Of a DNA stretch of 64,000 nucleotides, positions 35,714 to 45,507 are shown piece by piece. The stretch's first letter is position 1. Every line of letters starts with the position of its first letter. Source of the stretch: Rhodospirillales bacterium. GTDB lineage: Bacteria; Pseudomonadota; Alphaproteobacteria; Rhodospirillales; Defluviicoccaceae. Position numbers and translations under genes: made by a program. The stretch is taken from assembly GCA_007695045.1 (NCBI GenBank), contig REEP01000087.1:83618-147617 (forward strand), given 5' to 3'. The notes beneath the pieces were generated by a model, which was not told the DNA's origin, did no database searches, and saw nothing but the letters and a program-made list of their open reading frames with translations.

Positions 35714-37645
35714 GTGTTCGAATTCGATCAATATGAGCCCGAACGGCGTGTGCAGCCGCGCCTGACGCCGCCGCCGGACCTCGCGACTGCGGCCGATATT
35801 GCCGAACTCTCGTTCATGGTCTGGGGCGAACATTGCATCGAGTGCGCGGAGCCCGGCTGCTACCAGTCCTGCGGGTTGTATCAGGCGCGTCCGGACGGCC
35901 GCTGCCGCCGCTTTGCCTATGGCATCTACCGGAATCGCGACTTTGCCGGGCTGCGCGGCTACGGTGCCGAGATCACCTTCAAGACCTGGGGCAAGCTGGA
36001 GGCGGAGGGCAACGCCCTGATGGAGCCGCGACGCACGGTGCTTCGCCGAGAACGCCTGATCGCTTGGGGCGGCGGACCGCTTCGGACGATGGCGACCCTC
36101 GCCTCTTCCGGTGTCGGGGTCGACGGCTGGCGCGACTGGCCGCCGCCGCCACGCAAGATCGCACGACGGCTGCACCGTCACGTCTCGCCTGCGCATCTGC
36201 CCGACGCCTTCCGGATCGACGTCTTTAACCCCTCGGACCGGCCGGTTCCACTCCAGCTGACCATGCGCGTGGTTGCCGACAACAGTGCCAGCCACGGTGC
36301 CAGCGGACCGTCCCGGATGCCGCCGCCGTATCTGGACCGCTTCGAACTTCCGCCGGGCCTCTCCCGCTTCCATGTCGACGCCACCCGGTTCCACCACATC
36401 CTGACGTGCGGCCGGCGTTTCAAGATCTCGGTGATGCCGGAAGCGGAGCAGTCCATCACCCTGGTGTTCCTCGCGCTGGATTTCGTGCGCATGCGGGCCC
36501 TCGGTGCCGGTCATGTGAACGATGCGACACCGACCGCGGATGCCGCCGCCCGGCCCGCCGTCAAATGCGTCGTGTTCGATCTGGATAATACCCTGTGGCA
36601 TGGCATCCTGGCCGAGGGTGGTGGGCTGGCCCTCCGCACCGGCGTGATTGACCTGTTCCGGCATCTGGATTCCCGCGGCATCCTGATCAGCATCGCCAGC
36701 AAGAACGACCACGCTTCGGCCTGGGCCAAGTTGGAGTCGTTCGGTCTCGCTGATTACGTCCTGCACCCGCGCATCGGCTGGGGTGCCAAGAGCGCGTCTG
36801 TCCGCGCCATCGCCGGGGCGCTGGACATCGGTCTCGATACCTTCATGTTCGTCGATGACAGCCCATTCGAACGGGCCGAAGTGACCCAGGCCCTGCCTGA
36901 CGTGGCGTGCCACGACGCGGCGGATCTGGAGGCACTCATCATTCATCCGCGACTGCAGGGCAGCGGCAGCGGCGAGGCCGGCCGCCGCCGCGCCTTCTAT
37001 CGCGAGGCCTTGCAGCGGGATCAGGCGCGTCACGCCTGGTCTGACGATTATCTTGGTTTCCTCCGCGCATGTAACATAGAATTAACAATTCGCCCGTACC
37101 GGACAGGGGACTTCGAGAGGGTGTCGGAACTGGTCCAGCGCACCAACCAGCTCAACTTTTCCGGCCGAAAGTACACGGCGGCGGATCTGTTGCAGCGCTT
37201 GGCCGATCCCGGCCTGGACAAGATCGTGCTGGCATGCCGGGACCGCTATGGCGACTACGGCACCGTGGGCTTCGCACTGGTCGCCCGCACCGGCGGGGAG
37301 GTACGGGTCGACGACCTCATGCTGTCCTGCCGTGTGCAGGGCCGTACCATCGAAGCGGCCCTGTTCCGATGGCTGTGGGACGGCATGGCGCCGGCAGTAC
37401 ACCGTTCGTTGTGGGTCCGCCTGACCCCCACGCGGCGCAATGGGCCGGCCCGGCAGGTGTTGGAGGACATGGGCTTGCAACCGGATCCGGCCGGCACCGG
37501 GTACCGCTTCAGCGGTGACCGCAGGTTCGACGTGCCCGCCGTGATCGCCGTCGACGACGGCGGTGCCGGCAGGGGTGGAAATCATGCGGCGATGCCGTCG
37601 GTGTCGGACGGCGATCCGGTCTGCCGCCCGATGACGGACTCCTGA
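35714..37645 (+). CDS. FkbH-like HAD-IIIC protein with N-terminal cysteine cluster and C-terminal GNAT-like domain
   Basis: A 643-residue protein starting at GTG 35714. Residues 41-64 hold five Cys in the pattern C-x2-C-x4-C-x3-C-x10-C (CIECAEPGCYQSC), which could bind a metal or FeS cluster. A beta-rich middle (about 90-260) follows. The HAD-IIIC domain starts at about 283 with FDLDNTLWHGILAEGG (Asp 289 and 291) and has SIASKNDHASA and MFVDDSPFERAEV. The C-terminal about 180 residues look GNAT-like (LTIRPYRTGDFERVSELVQR and TNQLNFSGRKYTAADLLQRL). FkbH enzymes load glyceryl units from 1,3-bisphosphoglycerate onto carrier proteins. No carrier protein gene is in the window, so the acceptor here is unknown. 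The ABC gene starts 22 bases after its stop. Confidence 0.82.
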   Translation: MFEFDQYEPERRVQPRLTPPPDLATAADIAELSFMVWGEHCIECAEPGCYQSCGLYQARPDGRCRRFAYGIYRNRDFAGLRGYGAEITFKTWGKLEAEGNALMEPRRTVLRRERLIAWGGGPLRTMATLASSGVGVDGWRDWPPPPRKIARRLHRHVSPAHLPDAFRIDVFNPSDRPVPLQLTMRVVADNSASHGASGPSRMPPPYLDRFELPPGLSRFHVDATRFHHILTCGRRFKISVMPEAEQSITLVFLALDFVRMRALGAGHVNDATPTADAAARPAVKCVVFDLDNTLWHGILAEGGGLALRTGVIDLFRHLDSRGILISIASKNDHASAWAKLESFGLADYVLHPRIGWGAKSASVRAIAGALDIGLDTFMFVDDSPFERAEVTQALPDVACHDAADLEALIIHPRLQGSGSGEAGRRRAFYREALQRDQARHAWSDDYLGFLRACNIELTIRPYRTGDFERVSELVQRTNQLNFSGRKYTAADLLQRLADPGLDKIVLACRDRYGDYGTVGFALVARTGGEVRVDDLMLSCRVQGRTIEAALFRWLWDGMAPAVHRSLWVRLTPTRRNGPARQVLEDMGLQPDPAGTGYRFSGDRRFDVPAVIAVDDGGAGRGGNHAAMPSVSDGDPVCRPMTDS

Positions 37646-37667
37646 GCCTTCTCGGCACCGCGTCCGC

Positions 37668-40295
37668 ATGGAACCGACCTTCTTTCGCTATATTCTGCGC
37701 CATAGCTGGCGGCAACAAATCGTGTTGTTGCTGCTGACGGTGGCATCGTTTCCTTTTCTCTATTACTCGCTCGAGCTGCCCAAACGCATCATTAACGACG
37801 CCATCGGCGCGACCCAATTCCCGAGAGAGGTGCTCGGACATGACCTTTCTCAGCTCGAATACCTGTGGTTGCTGTGCTTAATTTTTCTGGCACTGGTCGG
37901 CGTTCGGTTTGGTCTTCGCTACTATGTAAACGTCTATAAGGGGCGTCTCGGCGAGCGCATGCTGCGCCGCCTCCGCTACCAGCTGTTCAGCCGGCTGCTG
38001 CGTTTCCCCCTGCCGCATTTCCGCAAGGCCTCCCAGGGCGAGATGATCGCCATGATGACCGGCGAGGTCGAACCCCTCGGCGGCTTCATCGGCGATGCCA
38101 TTGCCTTGCCCGCCTTCGAAGGCGGCACCCTGCTCACCATCCTGCTGTTCATGTTCATGCAGGACCCGATTCTGGGCTTGGCCGCGATCGCGCTGTTCCC
38201 GGTGCAGATCTACGTCATTCCGAAGCTGCAGCGTCAGATCAATGCGCTCGCCAAGCAGCGGGTACGGACGGTACGCAAGCTCTCGGAGCGGATCGGCGAG
38301 GTGGTCAGCGGCATCGAGGACGTACACGCCCATGACACCTCCGAGTACGAGCGAGCCGATTTCGCCCGCTGGACCGGCAAGATCTACGACATCCGCTACA
38401 AAATCTATCGGAAGAAATTTTTTGTCAAGTTCCTGAACAACTTCATCGGTCAACTGACCCCGTTTTTCTTTTTTTCGATCGGCGGCTACCTTGTGATTAC
38501 GGGTGATCTGACATTCGGCGCGCTGGTCGCCGTGCTGGCCGCTTACAAGGATGTGGCGGCACCCTGGAAGGAACTGTTGAACTGGTACCAGCAGAAGGAG
38601 GACACCCGCGTCAAATACGAGCAATTGATTGAGCAGTTCATGCCGCCCGGCATGCTGGACGAACACCTGCAGGCCCTGCCGGACGGGGATGTTCCCCATC
38701 TCGACGGCGACATTGTGGCCAGTAACCTGACCTATGCCGAGGACGAAGGTGTCAGGGTCGTCGAGGGCGCGAGCTTCACCATTCCGATCGGCGAACGGGT
38801 CGCCCTCACGGGCCGCGAAGGCTCGGGCCACAGTACGGTGGCCAAGCTGATCGCGCGCCTGCTGATGCCCACCGCCGGTTCCATCCGGATCGGTGGCGCC
38901 GACCTGACCGCCCTGCCGGAAGCGGTCACCGGCCGGCGCATCGCCTACGTCGGGCAGTCGCCCGCCATGTTCCAGGGAAGCCTCCGCGACAATCTGCTCT
39001 ATGGCCTGAAGCATCAACCGGTGGCGACCGCCAACCCGGACGACGCAGCCAAGCTTCAGAACGACCGATATCGGCAGGAAGCCATCGCGGCCGGCACCAC
39101 CATGAGCGACATGGACGCGGACTGGATCGACGGGGGCAGCCGAACGGACGATGCCTGCGCAGCGCTTGCCCAGCAGATCAAGGCCGTTCTGGATATCGCC
39201 CAACTGGAACCGGACGTGTTCAACTTCGGCCTTCAGGCCTCGTTCGAGCCTCGAGAAAGACCGGAACTGGCCGAGCGCGTGCTCGAGGCGCGGCACGTGT
39301 TGAAACAACGCCTGGACGAGCCGCAATACCAGGGTCTGGTCGAACCGTTCGATTGGGACCGCTACAACACCAACATGACCGTGGCAGAAAACATCCTGTT
39401 TGGCACGCCGGTGGGGCCTGCCTTCGATCTGGAACACATCGCCGAAAACGCGTACATGCGCGCGATACTGCGGGATTGCGGCTTGATCGAACGCTTCCTG
39501 GAGGTGGGGTTGCAGGCGGCACGGCTGACGGTGGAATTGTTCCAGGACATCCAGCCGGGCGACCCTATCTTTGAACGGTTCAGCTTCATCGATATGGAAA
39601 CCTTGCCGGACTACCAGGCGGTGGTGCGCCGTGCCGATACCGCGGGGGTCAAGGAGCTCGCCCCAGCGGATCGCGATCTGCTGCTGGCACTGCCGTTCAA
39701 GCTGGTGCCGGCTCGACACCGTCTCGGTCTGCTGGACGAAGCGAGCGAGGAGAGGTTTCTGGAGGCGCGGCGGCGATTTGCCGAAGGCCTGCCGTCGGAC
39801 CTGCGCCACTCGGTAGCCTTCTTCGATCCGGCCCGATTGAACCCCGCCGCTTCGGTCCAGGACAATATCCTGTTCGGCCGCCTGGTCTATGGGCGGCAGC
39901 AAAGCCAGCGCGCCGTTGGCACCTTGATCGCTGCCGTCATTGATCAGCTTGACCTCCGCGGCGCCATTCTCGACCTTGGTCTTCGGGCTGAAGCGGGGAT
40001 CGCGGGCAGCCGCCTGTCCGCCAGTCAGCGTTCGCGTCTCGCCATCGCCCGGGCACTGTTGAAGCGGCCGGACCTGTTGATCCTCGATCAGGCCACCGCC
40101 ACCCTGGATACAGCAACCCAAACCACCGTCATGCGAAAAGTTCTGGACGAACGGATGGGCGGCGGCCTTCTATGGGTGCTGGCAGAGGGAACCGACACGC
40201 AGGCATTCGATCGGGAGATCGTGATGGAACAGGGGCGAGTCGCGTACCAGGGCACACCGCAACCCCAGGATCATCGTCTGTCGGCCTCGGGATGA
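37668..40295 (+). CDS. ABC exporter-like protein with degenerate, internally expanded nucleotide-binding domain
   Basis: An 875-residue protein. Residues 1-330 form a type-IV exporter membrane domain with about six helices and the coupling segment LFSRLLRFPLPHFRKASQGE. The nucleotide-binding domain starts near 350 but all key motifs are altered. Walker A is GREGSGHST (His 388 for Lys), the signature is LSASQ (783-787) for LSGGQ, Walker B is LLILDQ (Gln 808 for the catalytic Glu), and the switch His is absent (VLAEGTDTQ). The Q-loop VGQSPAMFQGS is kept. About 280 extra residues lie between Q-loop and signature, and the segment after the Q-loop recurs: RDNLLYG (440), VAENILFG (572) and VQDNILFG (730). 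ATP hydrolysis as in normal exporters is doubtful. Its stop overlaps the start of the next gene (ATGA). Confidence 0.85.
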   Translation: MEPTFFRYILRHSWRQQIVLLLLTVASFPFLYYSLELPKRIINDAIGATQFPREVLGHDLSQLEYLWLLCLIFLALVGVRFGLRYYVNVYKGRLGERMLRRLRYQLFSRLLRFPLPHFRKASQGEMIAMMTGEVEPLGGFIGDAIALPAFEGGTLLTILLFMFMQDPILGLAAIALFPVQIYVIPKLQRQINALAKQRVRTVRKLSERIGEVVSGIEDVHAHDTSEYERADFARWTGKIYDIRYKIYRKKFFVKFLNNFIGQLTPFFFFSIGGYLVITGDLTFGALVAVLAAYKDVAAPWKELLNWYQQKEDTRVKYEQLIEQFMPPGMLDEHLQALPDGDVPHLDGDIVASNLTYAEDEGVRVVEGASFTIPIGERVALTGREGSGHSTVAKLIARLLMPTAGSIRIGGADLTALPEAVTGRRIAYVGQSPAMFQGSLRDNLLYGLKHQPVATANPDDAAKLQNDRYRQEAIAAGTTMSDMDADWIDGGSRTDDACAALAQQIKAVLDIAQLEPDVFNFGLQASFEPRERPELAERVLEARHVLKQRLDEPQYQGLVEPFDWDRYNTNMTVAENILFGTPVGPAFDLEHIAENAYMRAILRDCGLIERFLEVGLQAARLTVELFQDIQPGDPIFERFSFIDMETLPDYQAVVRRADTAGVKELAPADRDLLLALPFKLVPARHRLGLLDEASEERFLEARRRFAEGLPSDLRHSVAFFDPARLNPAASVQDNILFGRLVYGRQQSQRAVGTLIAAVIDQLDLRGAILDLGLRAEAGIAGSRLSASQRSRLAIARALLKRPDLLILDQATATLDTATQTTVMRKVLDERMGGGLLWVLAEGTDTQAFDREIVMEQGRVAYQGTPQPQDHRLSASG

Positions 40296-40783
40296 AGAGC
40301 GGCGACATGTTGTATGGCGATGTGGTGTCCGTCCTGCGGGGTATCCCGCTCTTTTGCAAGCTGGATCCCGCGAAGCTGAAACTGCTCGCGTTCTCCAGCA
40401 CCTACCTCACGTTCGAGGCGGGGGAAGCGCTTTTTCATGAAGGCGACCCGGCCGACGGTGCCTTCGTGATCCGCAGGGGCCAGGTCGAGGTTCTCAGCGC
40501 GGTGGGCGAGAGCCAAGTGGTCGTTGGGACTCTCGGGGAAAACGACCTGTTTGGCGAAATGGCGATCATCCTTAACGAACCGCGCCTCGCTTCCATTCGC
40601 GCGGTGGGTCGGTTGGAAGTGGTCAAGATCGATGCCGAGGTATTCTTGCGCCTGGTCACGGAAAATCCGGATACCGCGCTCGCCGTGATGCGCTCGTTGA
40701 GTGAAAAAATCGTCCGTCTGACCGCGCGTTACAACGACTTGCAGCACCGGCTTTTCGGCTTTCAAAACCCGGCCGAGCACTGA
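40292..40783 (+). CDS. stand-alone cyclic-nucleotide-binding-domain protein
   Basis: A 163-residue protein. The ATG overlaps the ABC gene stop (ATGA), which decides the start over a longer frame from 40172. The cNMP_binding beta barrel is clear: RGIPLFCKLDPAKLKLLAF, FEAGEALFHEGDPADGAFVI and the phosphate-binding cassette FGEMAIILNEPRLASIRAVG, which keeps the Glu and Arg used to hold a cyclic nucleotide. There is no DNA-binding helix-turn-helix; the C-terminus ends in a helix (AVMRSLSEKIVRLTARYNDL). It is probably a regulatory subunit of the ABC protein beside it; ligand binding is unproven. Confidence 0.85.
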   Translation: MKSGDMLYGDVVSVLRGIPLFCKLDPAKLKLLAFSSTYLTFEAGEALFHEGDPADGAFVIRRGQVEVLSAVGESQVVVGTLGENDLFGEMAIILNEPRLASIRAVGRLEVVKIDAEVFLRLVTENPDTALAVMRSLSEKIVRLTARYNDLQHRLFGFQNPAEH

Positions 40784-40788
40784 CAAGC

Positions 40789-40808
40789 GCCGGCGCCCGC
40801 GGGCCGGC
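40789..40808 (+). terminator. possible GC-rich hairpin after the cNMP-domain gene
   Basis: GCCGGC arms (40789-40794 and 40803-40808) around an eight-base loop, followed by CTTTCGCTGT. There is no real T-run, so intrinsic termination would be weak. Confidence 0.3.
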
Positions 40809-40944
40809 CTTTCGCTGTACCGCCTTCCACTGCACCTGCCATTGAGCCGCCAGACCATGACTGTCGCCGCGCCGGCCAAATCACGATCATCGTCGGTACC
40901 ATTCCACCGGCCGTCAACCACAACGGCCCGCCGGATGTAGCGCC

Positions 40945-42810
40945 ATGGTCATGGTGGACCCCTCGTTCCACATGTGGGCGACGTTTGCCGTCATCGTCGT
41001 GACCCTCGTTTTCTACGCCACCGAAAAGGCACCGATGGAGGTCATCTCCATGGGCGCGGTGGCGGCGCTCCTGCTCCTGTTCCAGATCTTTCCACTACCC
41101 GGCCCGGAGCAGGAAAACCTGCTCAGCCCCTATCGACTTTTGCAGGGCTTCGCCAACCCGGCACTGGTGACCGTGCTGGCCCTTCTGGTCATGGGGCAGG
41201 GCATGGCCCGGGCCGGCCTGCTGGACGTGGTCGCGCGAACGGTCTTCCGGCTCGGCGGCGAACATCGGCAAGCATCGGTCGTGCTCGTGCTGGCCGTAGC
41301 GATGGTGGTGAGCGCGTTTCTCAACAACACGCCCGTCGTCATCATGTTCATCCCGATCATGCAGGCTCTGGCCACCCGGTTTCAGCAGACGCCGAGCAAG
41401 CTGATGATCCCCCTCAGCTACGCCGCCATTCTGGGCGGCATGACCACGCTGGTGGGATCCAGCACGAATCTGCTCGTCAACTCGGCCATGGCCGCCAAGG
41501 GCGTGACTCCGTTTACGTTCTTCGAATTCACTCTGCCCGGCACCATCCTCGCGGTCGTGGGTCTGGTCTACGTTCTCGTGCTGGCGCCCTATCTGCTGCC
41601 CAGCCGCTCGCGGCTGGCCGATACCTGGTTCGGCAGCGGCGGCCGGCAGTTCATTGCTCAACTCACCGTGGCGCCGGGCTCGCCTCTGGTCGGCCGCGGC
41701 GCGCCCGGCGGCCTGTTCGCCAGCCTGCCCGATGTCACCGTGCGCATGGTTCTGCGGGAGGAGGATGCGATCCTGCCGCCATTCGAAGGGTATGTCGCTG
41801 AACCCGGCGACGTGCTGGTGGTCGCGGCGACGCGGAAGGCGCTGACCGGCCAGACGGTGCGCCGCCAGGGTTTGACGCCGCCCGAGTTCCCCCATAAGGC
41901 CCGTGGCGCCGAGAAACCCCCGCCGAACGAGGGCGAAACGCCGTGGGGTGAGACGGGGCAGGTCGTCGCGGAAGTGATGGTCGCCCCGGCCTCCCGCTTC
42001 GAGGGGCAGACCCTGCGCCAGATCGGCTTCCATCACCAGACCCGCTGCGTCGTTCTCGGCATCCAGCGCCGGTCGCGGATGATCCGCACCCGGATGACCG
42101 ATATCCGCCTGGAAGCCGGCGACGTGCTGCTGGTCCAGGGGCAGGCCGCCGACGTCAATGCCCTCAAGGCCAACCGGGATGTGGTGCTGATCGAATGGTC
42201 GGCAGAAGAGCTGCCCGCCTCCAAGGATGCGCCGATCGCCGCCGGGATCTTCGTGCTGGCGATTGGTCTGTCAGCGGCCGGCATCCTGCCGCTGGTGGTC
42301 ACCACCCTGGCCGGCGCCGTGGCCATGGTCGCCCTTGGCGTGCTCAATGTGCGTCAGGCCACACGCGCGGTGGACCCGCGCATCGTCACCATGATCGGCG
42401 CCGCGTTGGCCCTCAGTCTCGCGCTGGAGGCGACCGGCGGCGCCCGTTACGTGGCGATGACCCTGATTGCCGCCTTGGAAGGGGCGAGCCCGGTTGTGAT
42501 CCTGTCCGTATTTTTTCTGTTCGCCGCGGCGATGACCAACATCATCAGCAACAATGCCGTGGCCGTGCTGTTCACCCCGATCGGCATTGACATGGCATTC
42601 CAGTTGGGGCTGCCGCCACACGCCTTTGCCGTCGCCATTGTGTTCGCCGCCAGCTGCGCCTTCGCTTCTCCCATCGGCTACCAGACCAATCTCCTGGTTC
42701 TGGGGCCGGGACACTATCGCTTCATCGATTTCTGCAAGGTCGGCATTCCCTTGCTGCTGCTGATCTGGCTCGTGTTCACGCTGGTGGTGCCGTGGTGGTA
42801 CGGGATCTGA
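40945..42810 (+). CDS. SLC13/DASS-family permease with two RCK_C-like domains
   Basis: A 621-residue inner-membrane transporter with a cytoplasmic insert. The N-terminal half has FLNNTPVVIMFIPIMQAL and PLSYAAILGGMTTLVGSSTN, the conserved SNT-type motif of DASS transporters; the C-terminal half has TNIISNNAVAVLFTPIGI and FASPIGYQTNLLVLGPG. Two TrkA_C/RCK_C-like domains lie between (about residues 230-300 and 345-415), with VRMVLREEDAILPPFEG and GDVLLVQGQAADVNALK. The family carries sulfate, dicarboxylates or other anions, and RCK_C domains usually regulate transport. It follows the cNMP-domain gene after 161 bases, so linkage to that operon is possible but unproven. Confidence 0.9.
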   Translation: MVMVDPSFHMWATFAVIVVTLVFYATEKAPMEVISMGAVAALLLLFQIFPLPGPEQENLLSPYRLLQGFANPALVTVLALLVMGQGMARAGLLDVVARTVFRLGGEHRQASVVLVLAVAMVVSAFLNNTPVVIMFIPIMQALATRFQQTPSKLMIPLSYAAILGGMTTLVGSSTNLLVNSAMAAKGVTPFTFFEFTLPGTILAVVGLVYVLVLAPYLLPSRSRLADTWFGSGGRQFIAQLTVAPGSPLVGRGAPGGLFASLPDVTVRMVLREEDAILPPFEGYVAEPGDVLVVAATRKALTGQTVRRQGLTPPEFPHKARGAEKPPPNEGETPWGETGQVVAEVMVAPASRFEGQTLRQIGFHHQTRCVVLGIQRRSRMIRTRMTDIRLEAGDVLLVQGQAADVNALKANRDVVLIEWSAEELPASKDAPIAAGIFVLAIGLSAAGILPLVVTTLAGAVAMVALGVLNVRQATRAVDPRIVTMIGAALALSLALEATGGARYVAMTLIAALEGASPVVILSVFFLFAAAMTNIISNNAVAVLFTPIGIDMAFQLGLPPHAFAVAIVFAASCAFASPIGYQTNLLVLGPGHYRFIDFCKVGIPLLLLIWLVFTLVVPWWYGI

Positions 42811-42847
42811 TCCCGGGGGCGGTTGCCGCCGGCCCTCGCGCGTCCTC

Positions 42848-44083
<1,236 letters not shown>

Positions 44084-44213
44084 GCCCGTCTCCTCACCGT
44101 CTGGTCTGCCCGATTGCAAAACAGGCAAGGGTAGCGCCAATCCGACACATCAAATGAAGACCCAAACAATCTATGTTGTTGGCGGATTCAGCAAGATAAA
44201 GCCTGCTGCGCAA

Positions 44214-44239
44214 GCGCTCTATCACGAATAATAGAGCGC
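44214..44239. repeat. inverted repeat downstream of the leftward glycosyltransferase gene and upstream of serA
   Basis: GCGCTCTA (44214-44221) and TAGAGCGC (44232-44239) are perfect 8-base arms around a 10-base loop. It lies in an AT-rich 248-base intergenic region between the glycosyltransferase stop and the serA start. It could be a hairpin in the leftward transcript or an operator for serA. No T-run follows it on the minus strand. Confidence 0.45.
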
Positions 44240-44331
44240 GACCCATCCGGATACAACCTAAGATAAGCCTACGTCCTGTTTAAACAGCGCCTTATTTCTG
44301 GTAACAAACGTTGATGTGACAAAAATGCGCG

Positions 44332-45507
44332 TCATAATAGCGCCTGCTTGATTATTTTCTTCAATATTACGTAATAATGATGGGTCATATCCACCAAATC
44401 CAGCCGCGCCGGCCTCGCATTTTCATAGCACTCGAGCCACTTCGACACGCCTTTCTGCGCTTCATACGTAGTAGCCGCGTATCTATATACCGCTTCCGTC
44501 GCCTGTAAGCGTTTGGCTGGATCTTGAATGAGTTCCGAAACCCGTGTAGCCAAATCAGATAATGTCTCTCCTTGGCGATAGTGTTGTGACCGTCCCGACA
44601 GGTTTGCCTCAGCGAACGCAACTACGCTGTCCTGGTCGGCCAATTCTAATGTTGCATCATGCTCGACCGGAACCACGACAATTTTTTTCATTAACATCGC
44701 CTCGACGGCACTCCGCCCGACTCCAACAACGATATCAGCGTACTTGATGAGCTTTGACGCTTTCACGGTAAATTGATCGTCAGTCAGAAACGTTGCGCCC
44801 GGACAACGCCCCCTGAGCGCCTCATACACTTTATTGTCCTCCAGGTATCCAATAATAAAACAGGACGCAGAAATATTTTTTGACTTTAGTGCTTGTGTAA
44901 ACCGATAGGTCAATTCAATTGACTTCGCGTATTTATTGCCGATGCGTGCAATTCGTATGACGATGACGTCTCCTTCACGATCCTTGAATGGGTTTAGGAT
45001 ACTCACGTCACCACTCGGCTCGCCGTCATCGTGACAGCCCTCGGGACGAAGCACACGGTTCGGAATCAGGACAATATCTGCCTTACGGTAACGCTTATTA
45101 CTTCGAAAAAAATCCGTGTTTTCTTGGGAAAAGGTAATAAGTGTTTCCGGCCTGGGAAAGTATCGTACTGGCGATGGTCCGCCCGCTTGAGTCAGAACGA
45201 TTGGAATATTAGCAGCCAAAGATGCTATCCTGGCAAATAAGTAGGCGCGCTGGTCAAAGGCATGAATCACATTTATTTCTTTTTTTCTTATATATTTCAG
45301 GAGGGAATTTACGATACGGACGAACGGCCATCGGATTTTACAAAACTCAAAGCCCGGAAGCGTAGACAGCACCAGAGACGGCTCAGCGCCGATATTAAAT
45401 ACGTAACACTTACTGGACAGCGAAAGCGCAACAATCGTGTCATGAACAGAATAATAATGTCCACCTTTTTCATTTTTAAATGACGTAACAATAAATAGTA
45501 TGTTCAC
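44332..45507 (-). CDS. GT4-like glycosyltransferase, AT-rich
   Basis: A 391-residue protein starting at GTG 45507 after AGAGAG. The N-terminus reads MNILFIVTSFKNEKGGHYYS, and NVIHAFDQRAYLFARIASLA and VLTQAGGPSPVRYFPRPETL are GT-B N-domain features. The C-domain has VIVIRIARIGNKYAKSIELT and VGVGRSAVEAMLMKKIVVV, where the usual E-x7-E stretch is replaced by RSAVEAML. Codon use is much AT-richer than in serA, suggesting recent acquisition. It is probably the last gene of the Wzx/Wzy locus. Confidence 0.75.
   Translation of the reverse strand: MNILFIVTSFKNEKGGHYYSVHDTIVALSLSSKCYVFNIGAEPSLVLSTLPGFEFCKIRWPFVRIVNSLLKYIRKKEINVIHAFDQRAYLFARIASLAANIPIVLTQAGGPSPVRYFPRPETLITFSQENTDFFRSNKRYRKADIVLIPNRVLRPEGCHDDGEPSGDVSILNPFKDREGDVIVIRIARIGNKYAKSIELTYRFTQALKSKNISASCFIIGYLEDNKVYEALRGRCPGATFLTDDQFTVKASKLIKYADIVVGVGRSAVEAMLMKKIVVVPVEHDATLELADQDSVVAFAEANLSGRSQHYRQGETLSDLATRVSELIQDPAKRLQATEAVYRYAATTYEAQKGVSKWLECYENARPARLDLVDMTHHYYVILKKIIKQALL

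Noticed and set aside
37878..40121. A 747-codon open frame on the minus strand
   Set aside because: It is fully antisense to the ABC gene, shows no domain and has the Arg/Gln/His-rich composition of GC-rich shadow frames.
42818..42830. GGCGG-TTG-CCGCC hairpin between the convergent SLC13 and serA genes
   Set aside because: The five-base stem has a three-base loop and no T-run; chance occurrence in GC-rich DNA is likely.
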